A DNA stretch of 30,436 bases from an uncultured Marvinbryantia sp. (GTDB taxonomy: Bacteria; Bacillota; Clostridia; Lachnospirales; Lachnospiraceae). Positions 16,006 through 24,959 of the stretch are shown here, one piece after another (the stretch's first letter is position 1; each line of letters begins with the position of its first letter). The notes under the pieces are model-generated. The model did no database searches. It worked only from the letters and a program-made list of their open reading frames with translations, and was not told the DNA's origin. The translations under genes were made by a program, and so were the position numbers. Location of the stretch: contig CAKRVB010000033.1 in the NCBI GenBank assembly GCA_934408725.1, positions 1 through 30,436 of the forward strand, given 5' to 3'.

Positions 16006-16662
16006 TTATTTCTGCTCCATTATGTTTTTTAAATTCCGTACATTCTCTGCAATATTCCCTTTAAATACGGCAGATCCTGCAACAATCACATTCGCTCCGG
16101 CCTCCAGAACACCTGGAAGCGTATCTGCATTGATACCGCCATCCACTTCAATATCTGTATGAAGTCCGGCCGCTTCCATGCGGCTCTTAAGATCCCGGAT
16201 TTTTCCATATGAGCTTTCGATAAACTTCTGCCCGCCAAACCCAGGGTTGACTGTCATGATCAGAACCATATCCACCTTATCAAGTACATAATCCAGCACA
16301 CTTAAGGATGTAGCAGGATTCAGCGCCACACCGGCTTTTTTTCCTTTCTGGTGAATCTGGCTGATTACCCGGTCCAGATGCCTGCAGCTCTCTGCATGTA
16401 CCGTGATCAGATCTGCACCACAGTCGGCAAATTCATCCACATATCGCTCCGGGTTTTCAATCATCAGGTGTACATCCAGTATCCGTTCGGTTGCTTTACG
16501 TACAGATTTTAATACCGGCATACCAAAAGAAATACTAGGCACGAACAATCCATCCATCACATCAAAATGCAGATACTCTGCGCCCGCTCTGTCCACCTCA
16601 CTGATCTGTTCCCCCAGTCTGGTGAAATCCGCTGCCAGAATGGATGGTGATAAAATATTCAT
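16006..16662 (-). CDS. rpe: Ribulose-phosphate 3-epimerase
   Basis: TIM-barrel, metal-dependent enzyme of the pentose phosphate pathway that interconverts D-ribulose 5-phosphate and D-xylulose 5-phosphate. The 218 residues start with the family pattern LSPSILAADFTRLGEQI and show HFDVMDGLFVPSISFG (first catalytic Asp), HLMIENPE, MTVNPGFGGQKFI and IEVDGGIN (second catalytic Asp). The ATG is one base after the rsgA stop and its SD (AAAAGGAG) lies inside rsgA, so the two are tightly coupled. Length and motifs are normal. Confidence 0.97.
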   Translation of the reverse strand: MNILSPSILAADFTRLGEQISEVDRAGAEYLHFDVMDGLFVPSISFGMPVLKSVRKATERILDVHLMIENPERYVDEFADCGADLITVHAESCRHLDRVISQIHQKGKKAGVALNPATSLSVLDYVLDKVDMVLIMTVNPGFGGQKFIESSYGKIRDLKSRMEAAGLHTDIEVDGGINADTLPGVLEAGANVIVAGSAVFKGNIAENVRNLKNIMEQK

Positions 16663-16663
16663 G

Positions 16664-17542
16664 CTAATATCTCCTTTTCTCTTTCAGTTCTGTATACATC
16701 TCTGTATAATTCCGATACCGTTCAGGGCTGATGTCACCGGCTTCCAGCGCTTCTTTTACAGCGCATCCCGGTTCATGTGTGTGCGTACATCCCAGAAAAC
16801 GGCACTGCCCTTCATATTTGGCAAATTCGTGAAAACATTCCTTCAATTCTTCTTTTTCCATATCCCACACTGCCAGGGAACTAAACCCAGGTGTATCGCA
16901 GATAAACGTATCTGTTCCGATCGGTAAAATCTCAGAATGCCTCGTGGTATGTTTTCCACGATCTATTTTCCTGCTGATCTCTCCGGTCTCCATCTGTGCA
17001 TCTGGTGCCAGAAGATTCACCATGGAAGATTTTCCCACGCCAGAAGGTCCTGCTACCGCAGTCGTCTTTTTCTCCAGGATACTTCTTACATCTGCGATTC
17101 CCTCTCCTGTTCTGGCACAGGTAAATAACACCTGACATCCGCTGTTCTCATAAATACGTTTCAGCTGCGTTCTTTCTTCCTGATCTACACAGTCCTGCTT
17201 ATTAAAGCAGATCACTGCCGGTACCCCCTGTCTGTCCATAGATACCAGGAAACGATCCAGCAGATTCAGGTTTGGCTTTGGACTGGCCGCAGCAAAAATT
17301 ACCAGAACCTGATCGATATTCGCCACTGCCGGCCGAATCAGTGTATTCTTTCTTGGAAGAATTTCATCCACATTTCCTGTTTTCTTTTCCTCATCGGTAA
17401 CGGAGAGCTCCACATTATCCCCTACCAGAGGCTTGATCTTTTCTTTACGGAAAATTCCTTTTGCCTTACATTCATATAACCCGGATTCCTCTGTCTGTAC
17501 ATAATAAAATCCGGCGATTCCTTTTATTATTTTTCCCTGCAT
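16664..17542 (-). CDS. rsgA: Ribosome small subunit-dependent GTPase RsgA (YloQ/CpgA)
   Basis: Circularly permuted GTPase that checks late 30S subunit maturation. In order: an N-terminal OB-fold (about 1-65), the G4 motif NKQD (114-117) before the G1 motif GPSGVGKS (165-172), the G3 motif DTPG (216-219), and a C-terminal zinc-binding domain with Cys247, Cys252, His254 and Cys260 in CRFLGCTHTHEPGC. The order G4-G1-G3 confirms the permutation. The start lies three bases after the prkC stop, with only a weak SD inside prkC, suggesting coupling. In B. subtilis the homologue CpgA is a substrate of PrkC, which is encoded directly upstream there as here. Confidence 0.97.
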   Translation of the reverse strand: MQGKIIKGIAGFYYVQTEESGLYECKAKGIFRKEKIKPLVGDNVELSVTDEEKKTGNVDEILPRKNTLIRPAVANIDQVLVIFAAASPKPNLNLLDRFLVSMDRQGVPAVICFNKQDCVDQEERTQLKRIYENSGCQVLFTCARTGEGIADVRSILEKKTTAVAGPSGVGKSSMVNLLAPDAQMETGEISRKIDRGKHTTRHSEILPIGTDTFICDTPGFSSLAVWDMEKEELKECFHEFAKYEGQCRFLGCTHTHEPGCAVKEALEAGDISPERYRNYTEMYTELKEKRRY

Positions 17543-17545
17543 GTG

Positions 17546-19498
17546 CTAATTTACCTGACTAAATGGAATATTGTCATAAGTTACCAGAAGTTCATAGTCT
17601 CCTGCTGCGTCATCATACACATACAGATAAACCCGTCCGGTGCTGGCATTGGCCGCTCCCTGTACATAGAGATCATATGGGAACGTAATTGCTGTGCCTT
17701 CTGACAATACCGTCTGATTTCCATTCTGTTCCAGTACCAGACGTACCGCTTCTCCATTATAGTTGGACGGTGCTTCCAGCTGGGCGTTACACATCCAGGT
17801 ACCACCGGAAGACGAGCCATCATCTGGTCCGCTGCTCACAATCAGAATCACTGTGCTGCCTGGTGTTGCATTTCCTGTCATACTCTGGCTGATTACCGTT
17901 CCTGCTGCTACCGTATCACTGGCATCATCCTGCCTTGATACATAAAATCCAGCCTGCATCAGCTGATCATATGCGGTATCATAATCCTTACCTGTCACAT
18001 CCGGTACCGTTGTACTTCCGCCTTCGATCTGAATCGGAGACTCCGTCTCTGCCTCTGTGGTAGATGCTGCCGTCTCGGTCTGTACTTCTGTCACCGTAGT
18101 CTCAGCATCTGTCTGGTACTGAGAAACTACTCCTGTTCCATTATTCTGCTGTACTTCGCCTGTCGAAGAATCCTCACTGCTTCCCGTTGTCTTTGTTCCA
18201 GCCTGTACTTCCGTTGTCTTTGTTGTCTTCTGCGTAAACAGCCCTGGCAGGCTAAATTTGAAAATGCCCAGTGCATTGGCAATCAGCCCAATGAAAATCG
18301 CAGCAATTAAGACAGCAATGATCACACTGCCCACTGTCATGATTTTTTCTAGCTTTGGATTCAAAATACCGTCCTCATCCTCCTCATCGTACTGATAAGA
18401 TCTGTTCTTATCAAAGTTCTCTCCCTGATAATCATATCCACGATTGCCATACATCCTGGAATCCACACCATAAGTATACGGATCGTAACCAGACTGATAC
18501 TCCTGCCCATATTCCTCCGGTCCGGGTGCTCCGTTTTCTGCCGGATTTACGCTATGATAAATATTTTCCTGTGATGCTCTTGCACTGTTATAGCCATCTT
18601 TGATTGCTCCCAGTTCTTCCTTAGAGATCACAACCGTTCTTCCACCTGCGTTACTGGCAATCTGTACAAAATCTCCATCCGGATTCACCAGCGATTCCTT
18701 CAGATCCCGAATCAGTTCTGACATATTAGCATAACGGCGGTCTGGACTTTTCTGGGTACATTTGTAGATAATCTGTACCGTACTTTTTGGCAGATCTGCC
18801 ACATATACTTCCGGTGACTTCATCTCTTCCTGCAGATGCTTGATTGCAATAGCTACCGTAGACTCCCCGTCAAACGGTACATGACCGGTGAGCATCTCAT
18901 ACAATGTAATTCCCAGTGAATAAATATCACTTTTCGCATCACTATATCCGCCTCTTGCCTGCTCTGGTGACGTATAATGAACCGATCCCATTACCGCTGT
19001 ACTGATCGTATTATTCGTTGCCGCTCTGGCAATTCCAAAATCTGTCACCTTCACTTTTCCATCTGTGGAAATAATAATATTCTGCGGTTTCACATCTCTG
19101 TGGATGATCCCACTGTTATGTGCTGCTTCCAGCCCCTGGGATACCTGTATGGCGATACTGGTAGCCTCCCTGACAGCCAGCCTTCCCTTTTTGGCAATAT
19201 ACTCTTTTAATGTAATACCTTCCACCAGTTCCATTACTATGAAATAGACGCCTTTTTCTTCTCCTACATCATAAATATTTACAATATTAGGATGTGCCAG
19301 TCCAGCTGCAGCCTGGGCTTCCGCCCGGAACTTTGTAATAAACGCTTTATCATCACGGAATTCTGCTTTCAGTACCTTTACAGCCACAAAACGGTTCAGC
19401 TTATGGTCTTTTGCCTTATACACATCTGCCATACCGCCGGTTCCGATTTTTCCGACTATCTCGTATCGTCCCTGTATAAACATGCCTTCCTTCAACAT
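17546..19498 (-). CDS. prkC: PrkC/Stk-type membrane Ser/Thr kinase with one PASTA repeat and an extra C-terminal domain
   Basis: Eukaryote-like kinase whose extracellular part senses cell-wall fragments or lipid II in related bacteria. Kinase domain about 12-272: glycine loop GTGGMADVYKA, Lys41, catalytic HRD (133-135), DFG (153-155) and SPE (177-179). A Tyr/Gly/Asp-rich juxtamembrane region (about 313-371) precedes one membrane segment (about 386-408). Outside follow a Thr/Ser/Glu-rich stalk (about 422-490), a single PASTA repeat (about 496-558), and a beta-rich domain of about 85 residues that I do not recognise (566-650). Well-studied PrkC proteins have three or more PASTA repeats, so this architecture is reduced and altered. 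The ATG overlaps the stp stop codon by one base (TAATG). Confidence 0.95.
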   Translation of the reverse strand: MLKEGMFIQGRYEIVGKIGTGGMADVYKAKDHKLNRFVAVKVLKAEFRDDKAFITKFRAEAQAAAGLAHPNIVNIYDVGEEKGVYFIVMELVEGITLKEYIAKKGRLAVREATSIAIQVSQGLEAAHNSGIIHRDVKPQNIIISTDGKVKVTDFGIARAATNNTISTAVMGSVHYTSPEQARGGYSDAKSDIYSLGITLYEMLTGHVPFDGESTVAIAIKHLQEEMKSPEVYVADLPKSTVQIIYKCTQKSPDRRYANMSELIRDLKESLVNPDGDFVQIASNAGGRTVVISKEELGAIKDGYNSARASQENIYHSVNPAENGAPGPEEYGQEYQSGYDPYTYGVDSRMYGNRGYDYQGENFDKNRSYQYDEEDEDGILNPKLEKIMTVGSVIIAVLIAAIFIGLIANALGIFKFSLPGLFTQKTTKTTEVQAGTKTTGSSEDSSTGEVQQNNGTGVVSQYQTDAETTVTEVQTETAASTTEAETESPIQIEGGSTTVPDVTGKDYDTAYDQLMQAGFYVSRQDDASDTVAAGTVISQSMTGNATPGSTVILIVSSGPDDGSSSGGTWMCNAQLEAPSNYNGEAVRLVLEQNGNQTVLSEGTAITFPYDLYVQGAANASTGRVYLYVYDDAAGDYELLVTYDNIPFSQVN

Positions 19499-20235
19499 TA
19501 TTTCACCTCATTACTTTTCCTGCTAATCAGTAGAACTGTAATGTTGTCTCTTCCACCATTACGGTTTGCTGTCTCAACGAGCAATTCAGCAGCCTTCTGC
19601 AGGTTTTTTTCTGTCTTTATAATCTGTTGAATCTGCTCGTCGCTGACCATATTGGTTAGTCCGTCAGAGCATAATAAAATAACATCCCTGATGCCAATTT
19701 TTTCTTCAAAGCAATCAACTGCAACTGTCTCCTTCGCACCGATTGCCCTGGTAATAATATTCTTATCCGGATGGTTCCGTCCTTCCTCTTTCGTAAGTTT
19801 TCCCATCCGTACCATTTCCTCTACCAGTGAATGATCATGGGTAATCTGTCTGATCCCGTTTCCGATCACATAAAGACGACTGTCTCCCACATTCGTAATG
19901 TAGAGTGTATCTTTTAAAATGGTCGCCGCCACCATGGTTGTCCCCATTCCACGGCAGCCTTCTTTTGTCATAGCTTCCTGATATACGCTGTCATTTGCAT
20001 GCTCCATTGCGTATCTCAGTACCTTTACCGGGTTGCGTTCCTTACTTTTACGGATATTGGTCAGAAGCACCTCCACTGCATAACTGGATGCTCTCTCACC
20101 GGCGTTGTGTCCGCCCATTCCGTCTGCAACCACAAAAAGATTCGGGAGTTTGCCAATCGGTCTCTCTGATACGAACACATAATCTTCATTCATGCTCCGT
20201 ACCCGGCCGGTATCCGTCAAACTGTAACTCTTCAT
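19498..20235 (-). CDS. stp: PP2C-type protein phosphatase (Stp/PrpC)
   Basis: Metal-dependent Ser/Thr phosphatase, the antagonist of the PrkC kinase encoded by the next gene. The 245 residues show the PPM motifs: RSMNEDY near the N-terminus, VADGMGGHNAGERAS (metal-binding Asp), VGDSRLYVI, LLCSDGLTNMV, and the late GGRDNITVLLI (metal-binding Asp). There is no membrane segment, so it acts in the cytoplasm. The SD region GGAGAGGAAGG precedes the ATG. Overlap with prkC by one base makes balanced co-expression likely. Confidence 0.97.
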   Translation of the reverse strand: MKSYSLTDTGRVRSMNEDYVFVSERPIGKLPNLFVVADGMGGHNAGERASSYAVEVLLTNIRKSKERNPVKVLRYAMEHANDSVYQEAMTKEGCRGMGTTMVAATILKDTLYITNVGDSRLYVIGNGIRQITHDHSLVEEMVRMGKLTKEEGRNHPDKNIITRAIGAKETVAVDCFEEKIGIRDVILLCSDGLTNMVSDEQIQQIIKTEKNLQKAAELLVETANRNGGRDNITVLLISRKSNEVK

Positions 20236-20250
20236 GTTCCTTCCTCTCCT

Positions 20251-21297
20251 TTAGGTTTCCAATTCGCCATCTATGTAGCTTTTTCTCAATTGTCCACATG
20301 CACCGCCAATATCGCGGCCCATTTCCCTTCTAATTGTAGCATTTATTCCGCATTTTTCAAGTTTCGTTTTGAAGTTCGCCACGACTCTGGCATTCGACTG
20401 AACATAACTTCTTTCTTTGATCGGATTCACCGGAATCAGATTGATGTGACAGTTCAGACCACTCACCAGCCCGACCAGCTGCTGTACATCCCTGTCCGTA
20501 TCATTTACTCCACCCACCAGACTATACTCAAAAGTCAGTCTGCGGCCAGTCTGTTCATAGTAATACCGGCAGGCTTCCAGTACTTCGCCCAGTTCATATT
20601 TATAAGCAATCGGCATAAGCTCTTTTCGCTTTTCCTGTGTTGCTGCATGAAGGGACAGAGCCAGAGTAATCTGAAGCTTTTCTTTCGCCAGATCATAGAT
20701 TCCCGGCACAATGCCGCAGGTTGATACCGTAATATTTCTCTGGCTGATATTCAGCCCATGTTCGTCACTGAGCATACGGATAAACTTTACAACATTATCA
20801 TAATTGTCCATCGGTTCCCCTGTACCCATCAGCACCAGATTGGATACCCGCTCTCCACTGTATTTCTGAATCTGATAGACCTGATCCAGGATCTCCCCTG
20901 TCTGAAGATTTCTGGTCAGTCCACCCAGGGTAGATGCACAGAAACGGCATCCCATCCGGCATCCTACCTGGGAAGACACACATACAGAATTTCCATGCTT
21001 ATATTTCATCAACACACTTTCAATCACATTGCCATCCTGAAGCCGAAACAGGTACTTCTGCGTTCCATCAATTCCAGAAGTAAACACATCAATCATCTGC
21101 AAATTGCTGCAGGTATAGGCTTCTTTCAGCCGCTCTTTCAGCTTTGCCGGAATATTTCCCATCTCATCCGGTGTACTGACCAGCTTTTCATGAAGCCACT
21201 GATAGATCTGTTTTCCACGAAACGCCTTTTCTCCCATCGCCGTCATCTCATCCAGCATTTCCTGATAACTCAGTGATTTCAGATCTTTCTTTTCCAT
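20251..21297 (-). CDS. rlmN: Dual-specificity rRNA/tRNA methyltransferase RlmN (radical SAM)
   Basis: Methylates C2 of A2503 in 23S rRNA and of A37 in some tRNAs. The 348 residues contain the radical SAM motif C-x3-C-x2-C (Cys113, Cys117, Cys120 in GCRMGCRFC), the SAM-binding MGTGEPMDNYDNV segment, and Cys334 in GGACGQLR, corresponding to the cysteine that carries the transferred methyl group. AGGA lies 8 bases before the ATG. Neighbours rsmB and stp are as in B. subtilis (yloM-yloN-prpC). The resistance enzyme Cfr is related, but length and operon context support housekeeping RlmN. Confidence 0.96.
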   Translation of the reverse strand: MEKKDLKSLSYQEMLDEMTAMGEKAFRGKQIYQWLHEKLVSTPDEMGNIPAKLKERLKEAYTCSNLQMIDVFTSGIDGTQKYLFRLQDGNVIESVLMKYKHGNSVCVSSQVGCRMGCRFCASTLGGLTRNLQTGEILDQVYQIQKYSGERVSNLVLMGTGEPMDNYDNVVKFIRMLSDEHGLNISQRNITVSTCGIVPGIYDLAKEKLQITLALSLHAATQEKRKELMPIAYKYELGEVLEACRYYYEQTGRRLTFEYSLVGGVNDTDRDVQQLVGLVSGLNCHINLIPVNPIKERSYVQSNARVVANFKTKLEKCGINATIRREMGRDIGGACGQLRKSYIDGELET

Positions 21298-21307
21298 TCT
21301 CTTATTC

Positions 21308-22663
21308 CTATCTTATTCTTTTCAATCTGGCAATAAAGAACCCATCGGAGCTGTGTACACCAGGAAGAAGCTGCAGATAGCCCGCTTTTGTGGTCTTACT
21401 TCGCAGTTCCTCGCAGATATACGGGTCTATAGAATCCAGCTGAAACGGATAATTTTCCAGAAACCATTTTACATTGTATTGGTTCTCATCTGCGCCGATC
21501 GTACAGGTACTGTATACCAGTGTTCCTCCTACTTTCACATAAGACCATACCGTATCCAGGATCTTGCGCTGGATTTTCACCAGTTCCTGCTGCTTGGCCT
21601 CTGTCATTTTATAACGGATATCCGGCTTTCTTCCCATTACCCCAAGGCCGGAACAAGGAAGATCTGCCAGCAAAATATCTGCTTTTTCCACAGAATTTTC
21701 ATCAAACACCGTAGCATCCTGTTTTACGGCTTCCATATTGATCCTCTTTGTTCGCTCCAGGTTCTCCTTCATCAGCTCTACTTTATAATCCGTCAGGTCT
21801 CTGGCTTCCACATAGCCGCTTCCGGCCAGTTTATCCGACAGATGCAGACTTTTACCGCCAGGTGCCGCACAGACATCAATACAGTAATTTCCCCATTTTG
21901 GATCTGCAATCTCTGCCACCAGCATAGAACTGACGTCCTGTACCTGAAACAAACCTTCTTTGAAAGCATCAATAGCCTGGAGATAATTATAATCTGATAT
22001 TTCCAGTGCATAATCCAGATATGGCACTTCTTTCACCGTAATATGCTGTGCTTCCAGGCTCTGTATAATCTCTTCTTTTGTAGCCTTACTCAAATTGCAC
22101 CGGATACAGGTCGGACTCTCTTTGCGCATGCTCTGGCACATAGTCTCCACGATCTGAACATCAAACTGTGCCAGCCATTTTTTCAAGATCCATTCCGGCA
22201 TGGAATACGTTACGGAAAGATACTTTCTCGGTGTCTTTTCTTTATCCGGATATACAACCTGATCCAGCTTTCTTGCTACGTTACGCAGTACCCCGTTTAC
22301 GAAGTTCTTTAACGTATAAAAGCCCTTTTTCTGCGCAAGCTTAACTGCTTCATTGCAAACAGCCGAATCCGGCACACTGTCCATATACTTTAACTGATAA
22401 ACGGACATCCGGAGAAGATTTCGGATAAACGGTTTCATATCCTTTACTTTAACAGTCGAAAACTGTTCCAGAATATAATCCAGCTCAATCAGATTTTCCA
22501 TGGTTCCTTCCGCTGCTCTGGATATAAACGCCCTGTCTCTCTTTTCCAGATACTGATATTTTTCCAGTGTCTCTCTTATCACAACGTGACTGTATCGTTC
22601 TTCTTCTGTAATCTCCCACAGAATTCCAAGAATGATTTCTCTGGTATTAACTGGTTTAGTCAC
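21308..22663 (-). CDS. rsmB: 16S rRNA (cytosine-967-C5)-methyltransferase RsmB (Sun)
   Basis: SAM-dependent enzyme that makes m5C967 in 16S rRNA. An N-terminal NusB-like RNA-binding domain (about 1-140) is followed by the catalytic domain with the SAM motif CAAPGGKSLHL and two cysteines typical of m5C enzymes, Cys337 in LADLPCSGLG and Cys387 in YSTCTIG. I choose a GTG start at 22663 because GGAGG lies exactly 7 bases upstream; the upstream TTG at 22681 would include that SD in the coding sequence. The start overlaps the end of the zinc-protease gene by 8 bases, so translation is probably coupled. Confidence 0.95.
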   Translation of the reverse strand: MTKPVNTREIILGILWEITEEERYSHVVIRETLEKYQYLEKRDRAFISRAAEGTMENLIELDYILEQFSTVKVKDMKPFIRNLLRMSVYQLKYMDSVPDSAVCNEAVKLAQKKGFYTLKNFVNGVLRNVARKLDQVVYPDKEKTPRKYLSVTYSMPEWILKKWLAQFDVQIVETMCQSMRKESPTCIRCNLSKATKEEIIQSLEAQHITVKEVPYLDYALEISDYNYLQAIDAFKEGLFQVQDVSSMLVAEIADPKWGNYCIDVCAAPGGKSLHLSDKLAGSGYVEARDLTDYKVELMKENLERTKRINMEAVKQDATVFDENSVEKADILLADLPCSGLGVMGRKPDIRYKMTEAKQQELVKIQRKILDTVWSYVKVGGTLVYSTCTIGADENQYNVKWFLENYPFQLDSIDPYICEELRSKTTKAGYLQLLPGVHSSDGFFIARLKRIR

Positions 22664-23381
22664 GATCGTTCCTCCTTGCAATTAAAATCAGTCTCAGCAG
22701 CTGCAGCAGAGAACTGGCCAATGCTGCCACATAAGTCATAGCTGCTGCCCGAAGCACTTTTCTTGCTCCGTCCATTTCCTGGCTTCCCAGGATTCCCCCC
22801 TGATCCAGTATCTCCAATGCTCTGGAAGAGGCATTAAACTCTACCGGAAGCGTCACCAGCTGAAACAGTACTGCCAGGCAGAATAATACGATTCCCACCG
22901 TCACCAGCGGACGAAGGGAAAAGATCAGTCCTGCAAAAAATACCGGCCATGCCAGCTGCGAGCCAAGGTTGGCTGCAGGTACCAGAGTACTGCGAAGTAC
23001 CAGTGGACCATACTGCTTCTGATCCTGCACCGCATGTCCACATTCATGGGCAGCTACACATACTGCAGCCACTGAAGTACTTCCATAGGTACTATCTGAC
23101 AACCGTAATACTTTATCTCTTGGATCATAGTGATCCGTTAGTTTGCCGGAAACATGTTCCACACGAACATCATAGATGCCCGCCATATGCAATACCTTTT
23201 CAGCTGCCTGTGCCCCGGTCAGTCCCGCCATACATCTGACTTTGTTATATTTTGCAAACGTTGCATTTACCCTGGATGAAGCAATCATGGTTAACACCAG
23301 ACCAATCAGTGCCAGTATCATCGTTGGATCATAATACATTCTTCCATATCCATAATAAGAACCTGCATAGCTTAATAACAT
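22656..23381 (-). CDS. Neutral zinc metallopeptidase, YugP family
   Basis: Predicted membrane-bound zinc protease of the YugP family (DUF2268/zn-peptidase_2-like group in older annotations; exact family number not verifiable here). The zinc motif HECGH is at about 112-116 in AAHECGHAVQD. Hydrophobic segments lie at about 20-35, 145-185 and near the C-terminus. The start chosen is the ATG at 23381 (MLLSYAG, Tyr/Gly-rich N-terminus), 8 bases from AAGGAG; a GTG three codons earlier overlaps the SD. Its substrate is unknown. It sits between fmt and rsmB, where B. subtilis has no such gene, and overlaps rsmB by 8 bases. Confidence 0.87.
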   Translation of the reverse strand: MLLSYAGSYYGYGRMYYDPTMILALIGLVLTMIASSRVNATFAKYNKVRCMAGLTGAQAAEKVLHMAGIYDVRVEHVSGKLTDHYDPRDKVLRLSDSTYGSTSVAAVCVAAHECGHAVQDQKQYGPLVLRSTLVPAANLGSQLAWPVFFAGLIFSLRPLVTVGIVLFCLAVLFQLVTLPVEFNASSRALEILDQGGILGSQEMDGARKVLRAAAMTYVAALASSLLQLLRLILIARRNDRD

Positions 23382-23412
23382 CCTGCTCACTCCTTTTATG
23401 CTTATTCAGCGG

Positions 23413-24348
23413 TTATCCCAGCTTTGTTCCATTCTCCAGCTGATAGCCACGCAAAAATGCATCTGCGGTCATTCTCTTTTTTCCTTCCAGCTGCAGCTCC
23501 AAAATCTCCAGCACACCGTCACCTGTCTGAATTCCAAAATGCTTTTTATCTTCCAGGATCACACTTCCAGATTCCTTTTCCTGTTCCCTGGATGGACGAA
23601 CCGCCGCTTTCCAGATCTTTAATGTTTTTCCTGCCAGATGAGTATAGGCACTTGGCCATGGATTTAAGCCCCGAACCAGACGCTCAATCTGAACTGCACT
23701 TTGAGACCAGTCGATCTCTCCCATTTTCTTATTCAGCATAGCAGCATAAGCTGTCGTACTTTCTGCCGGCTGCTTCTGTGGGGTAACGGTACCATTTTCC
23801 AACGCATCCAGCGTCTTCAGTAAAAGCTGTGCTCCTACCTGGCTCAACTTATCAAAAAGGCTGCCGCCTGTTTCTTCGGGATCCAGTGTAACTTCTTCTG
23901 TCAGAAGCATATCACCAGTATCCAGGCCTTCATCCATCTGCATGGTGGTCACACCTGATTTTTCTTCTCCGTCAATCACTGCCCACTGGATCGGTGCTGC
24001 CCCTCTGTATTTTGGAAGCAGCGATGCATGCACGTTCACACATCCATACTTTGGCATTTCAAGGATCGATTTCGGAATCAGCTGTCCAAAAGCTACCACA
24101 ACGATGACATCCGGGCGGTAACTTCTCAGTTCTTCCACTACTGCCTCTTCTCTTACCTTCTTTGGCTGCAATACCGGAATTCCAGCCTCTGCTGCCACCT
24201 CTTTGACGGGGGTGAACTGCATGGCTTTTCCTCGTCCCTTCGGCTTATCCGGCTGTGTTACGACTGCCACAACTTCATGTTCGGACTGTAAAAGTGCCTG
24301 TAAGGTTCCCACCGCAAAATCTGGTGTTCCCATAAAAATTACTCTCAT
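23413..24348 (-). CDS. fmt: Methionyl-tRNA formyltransferase
   Basis: Transfers a formyl group from 10-formyl-THF to initiator Met-tRNA. The 311 residues begin FMGTPDFAV and show the catalytic set Asn105 and His107 in NVHASLLPKYRGAAPI and Asp143 in DEGLDTGDM, matching the well-known Asn/His/Asp of E. coli Fmt by one-residue offset. The C-terminal OB-like tRNA-binding domain includes RLVRGLNPWPSAYT. SD bases GGAG lie 9 bases before the ATG. It follows def, giving the common def-fmt pair that adds and later removes the formyl group. Confidence 0.98.
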   Translation of the reverse strand: MRVIFMGTPDFAVGTLQALLQSEHEVVAVVTQPDKPKGRGKAMQFTPVKEVAAEAGIPVLQPKKVREEAVVEELRSYRPDVIVVVAFGQLIPKSILEMPKYGCVNVHASLLPKYRGAAPIQWAVIDGEEKSGVTTMQMDEGLDTGDMLLTEEVTLDPEETGGSLFDKLSQVGAQLLLKTLDALENGTVTPQKQPAESTTAYAAMLNKKMGEIDWSQSAVQIERLVRGLNPWPSAYTHLAGKTLKIWKAAVRPSREQEKESGSVILEDKKHFGIQTGDGVLEILELQLEGKKRMTADAFLRGYQLENGTKLG

Positions 24349-24382
24349 TCGGATCCTCTCCTTTTATCTGCGCTCTTCTTTC

Positions 24383-24865
24383 CTACTCTTCTTCATTCTG
24401 GTAGAGTTCTTCATTATCATAAAGTTCTCCTTCTACCAGTGAAGTGTACATGATTCCATCCAGATGGTCGCATTCATGGCAGATAGCTCTTGCCAGAAGT
24501 TCCTCACCTTCCAGAACAAATTCATCCATATGCTCATCGTACGCACGTACACGTACATGCATTGGTCTTGTGACAATTCCACTCTTTCCCGGCAGACTTA
24601 AGCATCCTTCGTACCCTGTCTGTGCCCCTTCTTTCAGTTCGATCACCGGATTGATCAGAATGTATGGACCATCTCCAATATCGATCACTACAATACGCTT
24701 CAGGATTCCTACCTGAGGCGCAGCCAGTCCCACCCCATTTTCCTCGTACATGGTTTCCAGCATATCATCGATCAATTCACGAATCCGTGGTGTTACCTCT
24801 TTGACTTCTTTACATTTTTTTTCCAGAACGCTGTCGCCCTGAATTCTTATCTCTCTAATTGCCAT
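24383..24865 (-). CDS. def: Peptide deformylase
   Basis: Metalloenzyme that removes the N-formyl group from new proteins. All three motifs are intact in the 160-residue protein: GVGLAAPQVG (44-53), EGCLS (86-90, metal ligand Cys88) and HECDH (130-134, metal ligands His130 and His134, catalytic Glu131). The frame is open for 17 codons further upstream, but GGAGG 4 bases before the ATG at 24865 and the family start MAIREIRIQGDSVL fix the start. The C-terminal tail is acidic (Glu/Asp/Asn-rich). A short inverted repeat lies in the 94-base gap before it. Confidence 0.97.
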   Translation of the reverse strand: MAIREIRIQGDSVLEKKCKEVKEVTPRIRELIDDMLETMYEENGVGLAAPQVGILKRIVVIDIGDGPYILINPVIELKEGAQTGYEGCLSLPGKSGIVTRPMHVRVRAYDEHMDEFVLEGEELLARAICHECDHLDGIMYTSLVEGELYDNEELYQNEEE

Positions 24866-24883
24866 CTTTCCTCCTACACTGAT

Positions 24884-24935
24884 GATTGCTCCTTTTTTTC
24901 TGCATACGTCTTCCAAACTACTGCTTAGAGCAATC
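24884..24935 (-). repeat. Inverted repeat in the priA-def gap
   Basis: GATTGCTC and GAGCAATC (24884-24891 and 24928-24935) are perfect 8-base complements separated by 36 bases, ending a few bases before the def SD. No U-run follows. It could form a weak stem in the def leader, or be chance; no function is claimed. Confidence 0.25.
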
Positions 24936-24959
24936 CCTTTTTCTTTTGTATTTTATCTG

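Noticed and set aside
18100..18260. Repetitive-looking stretch inside prkC
   Set aside because: It encodes the Thr/Ser/Glu-rich stalk of the kinase; low complexity at protein level, not a DNA repeat array.
21353..21997. Plus-strand open frame of 214 codons opposite rsmB
   Set aside because: Antisense to conserved SAM-binding and catalytic motifs, with no recognisable product.
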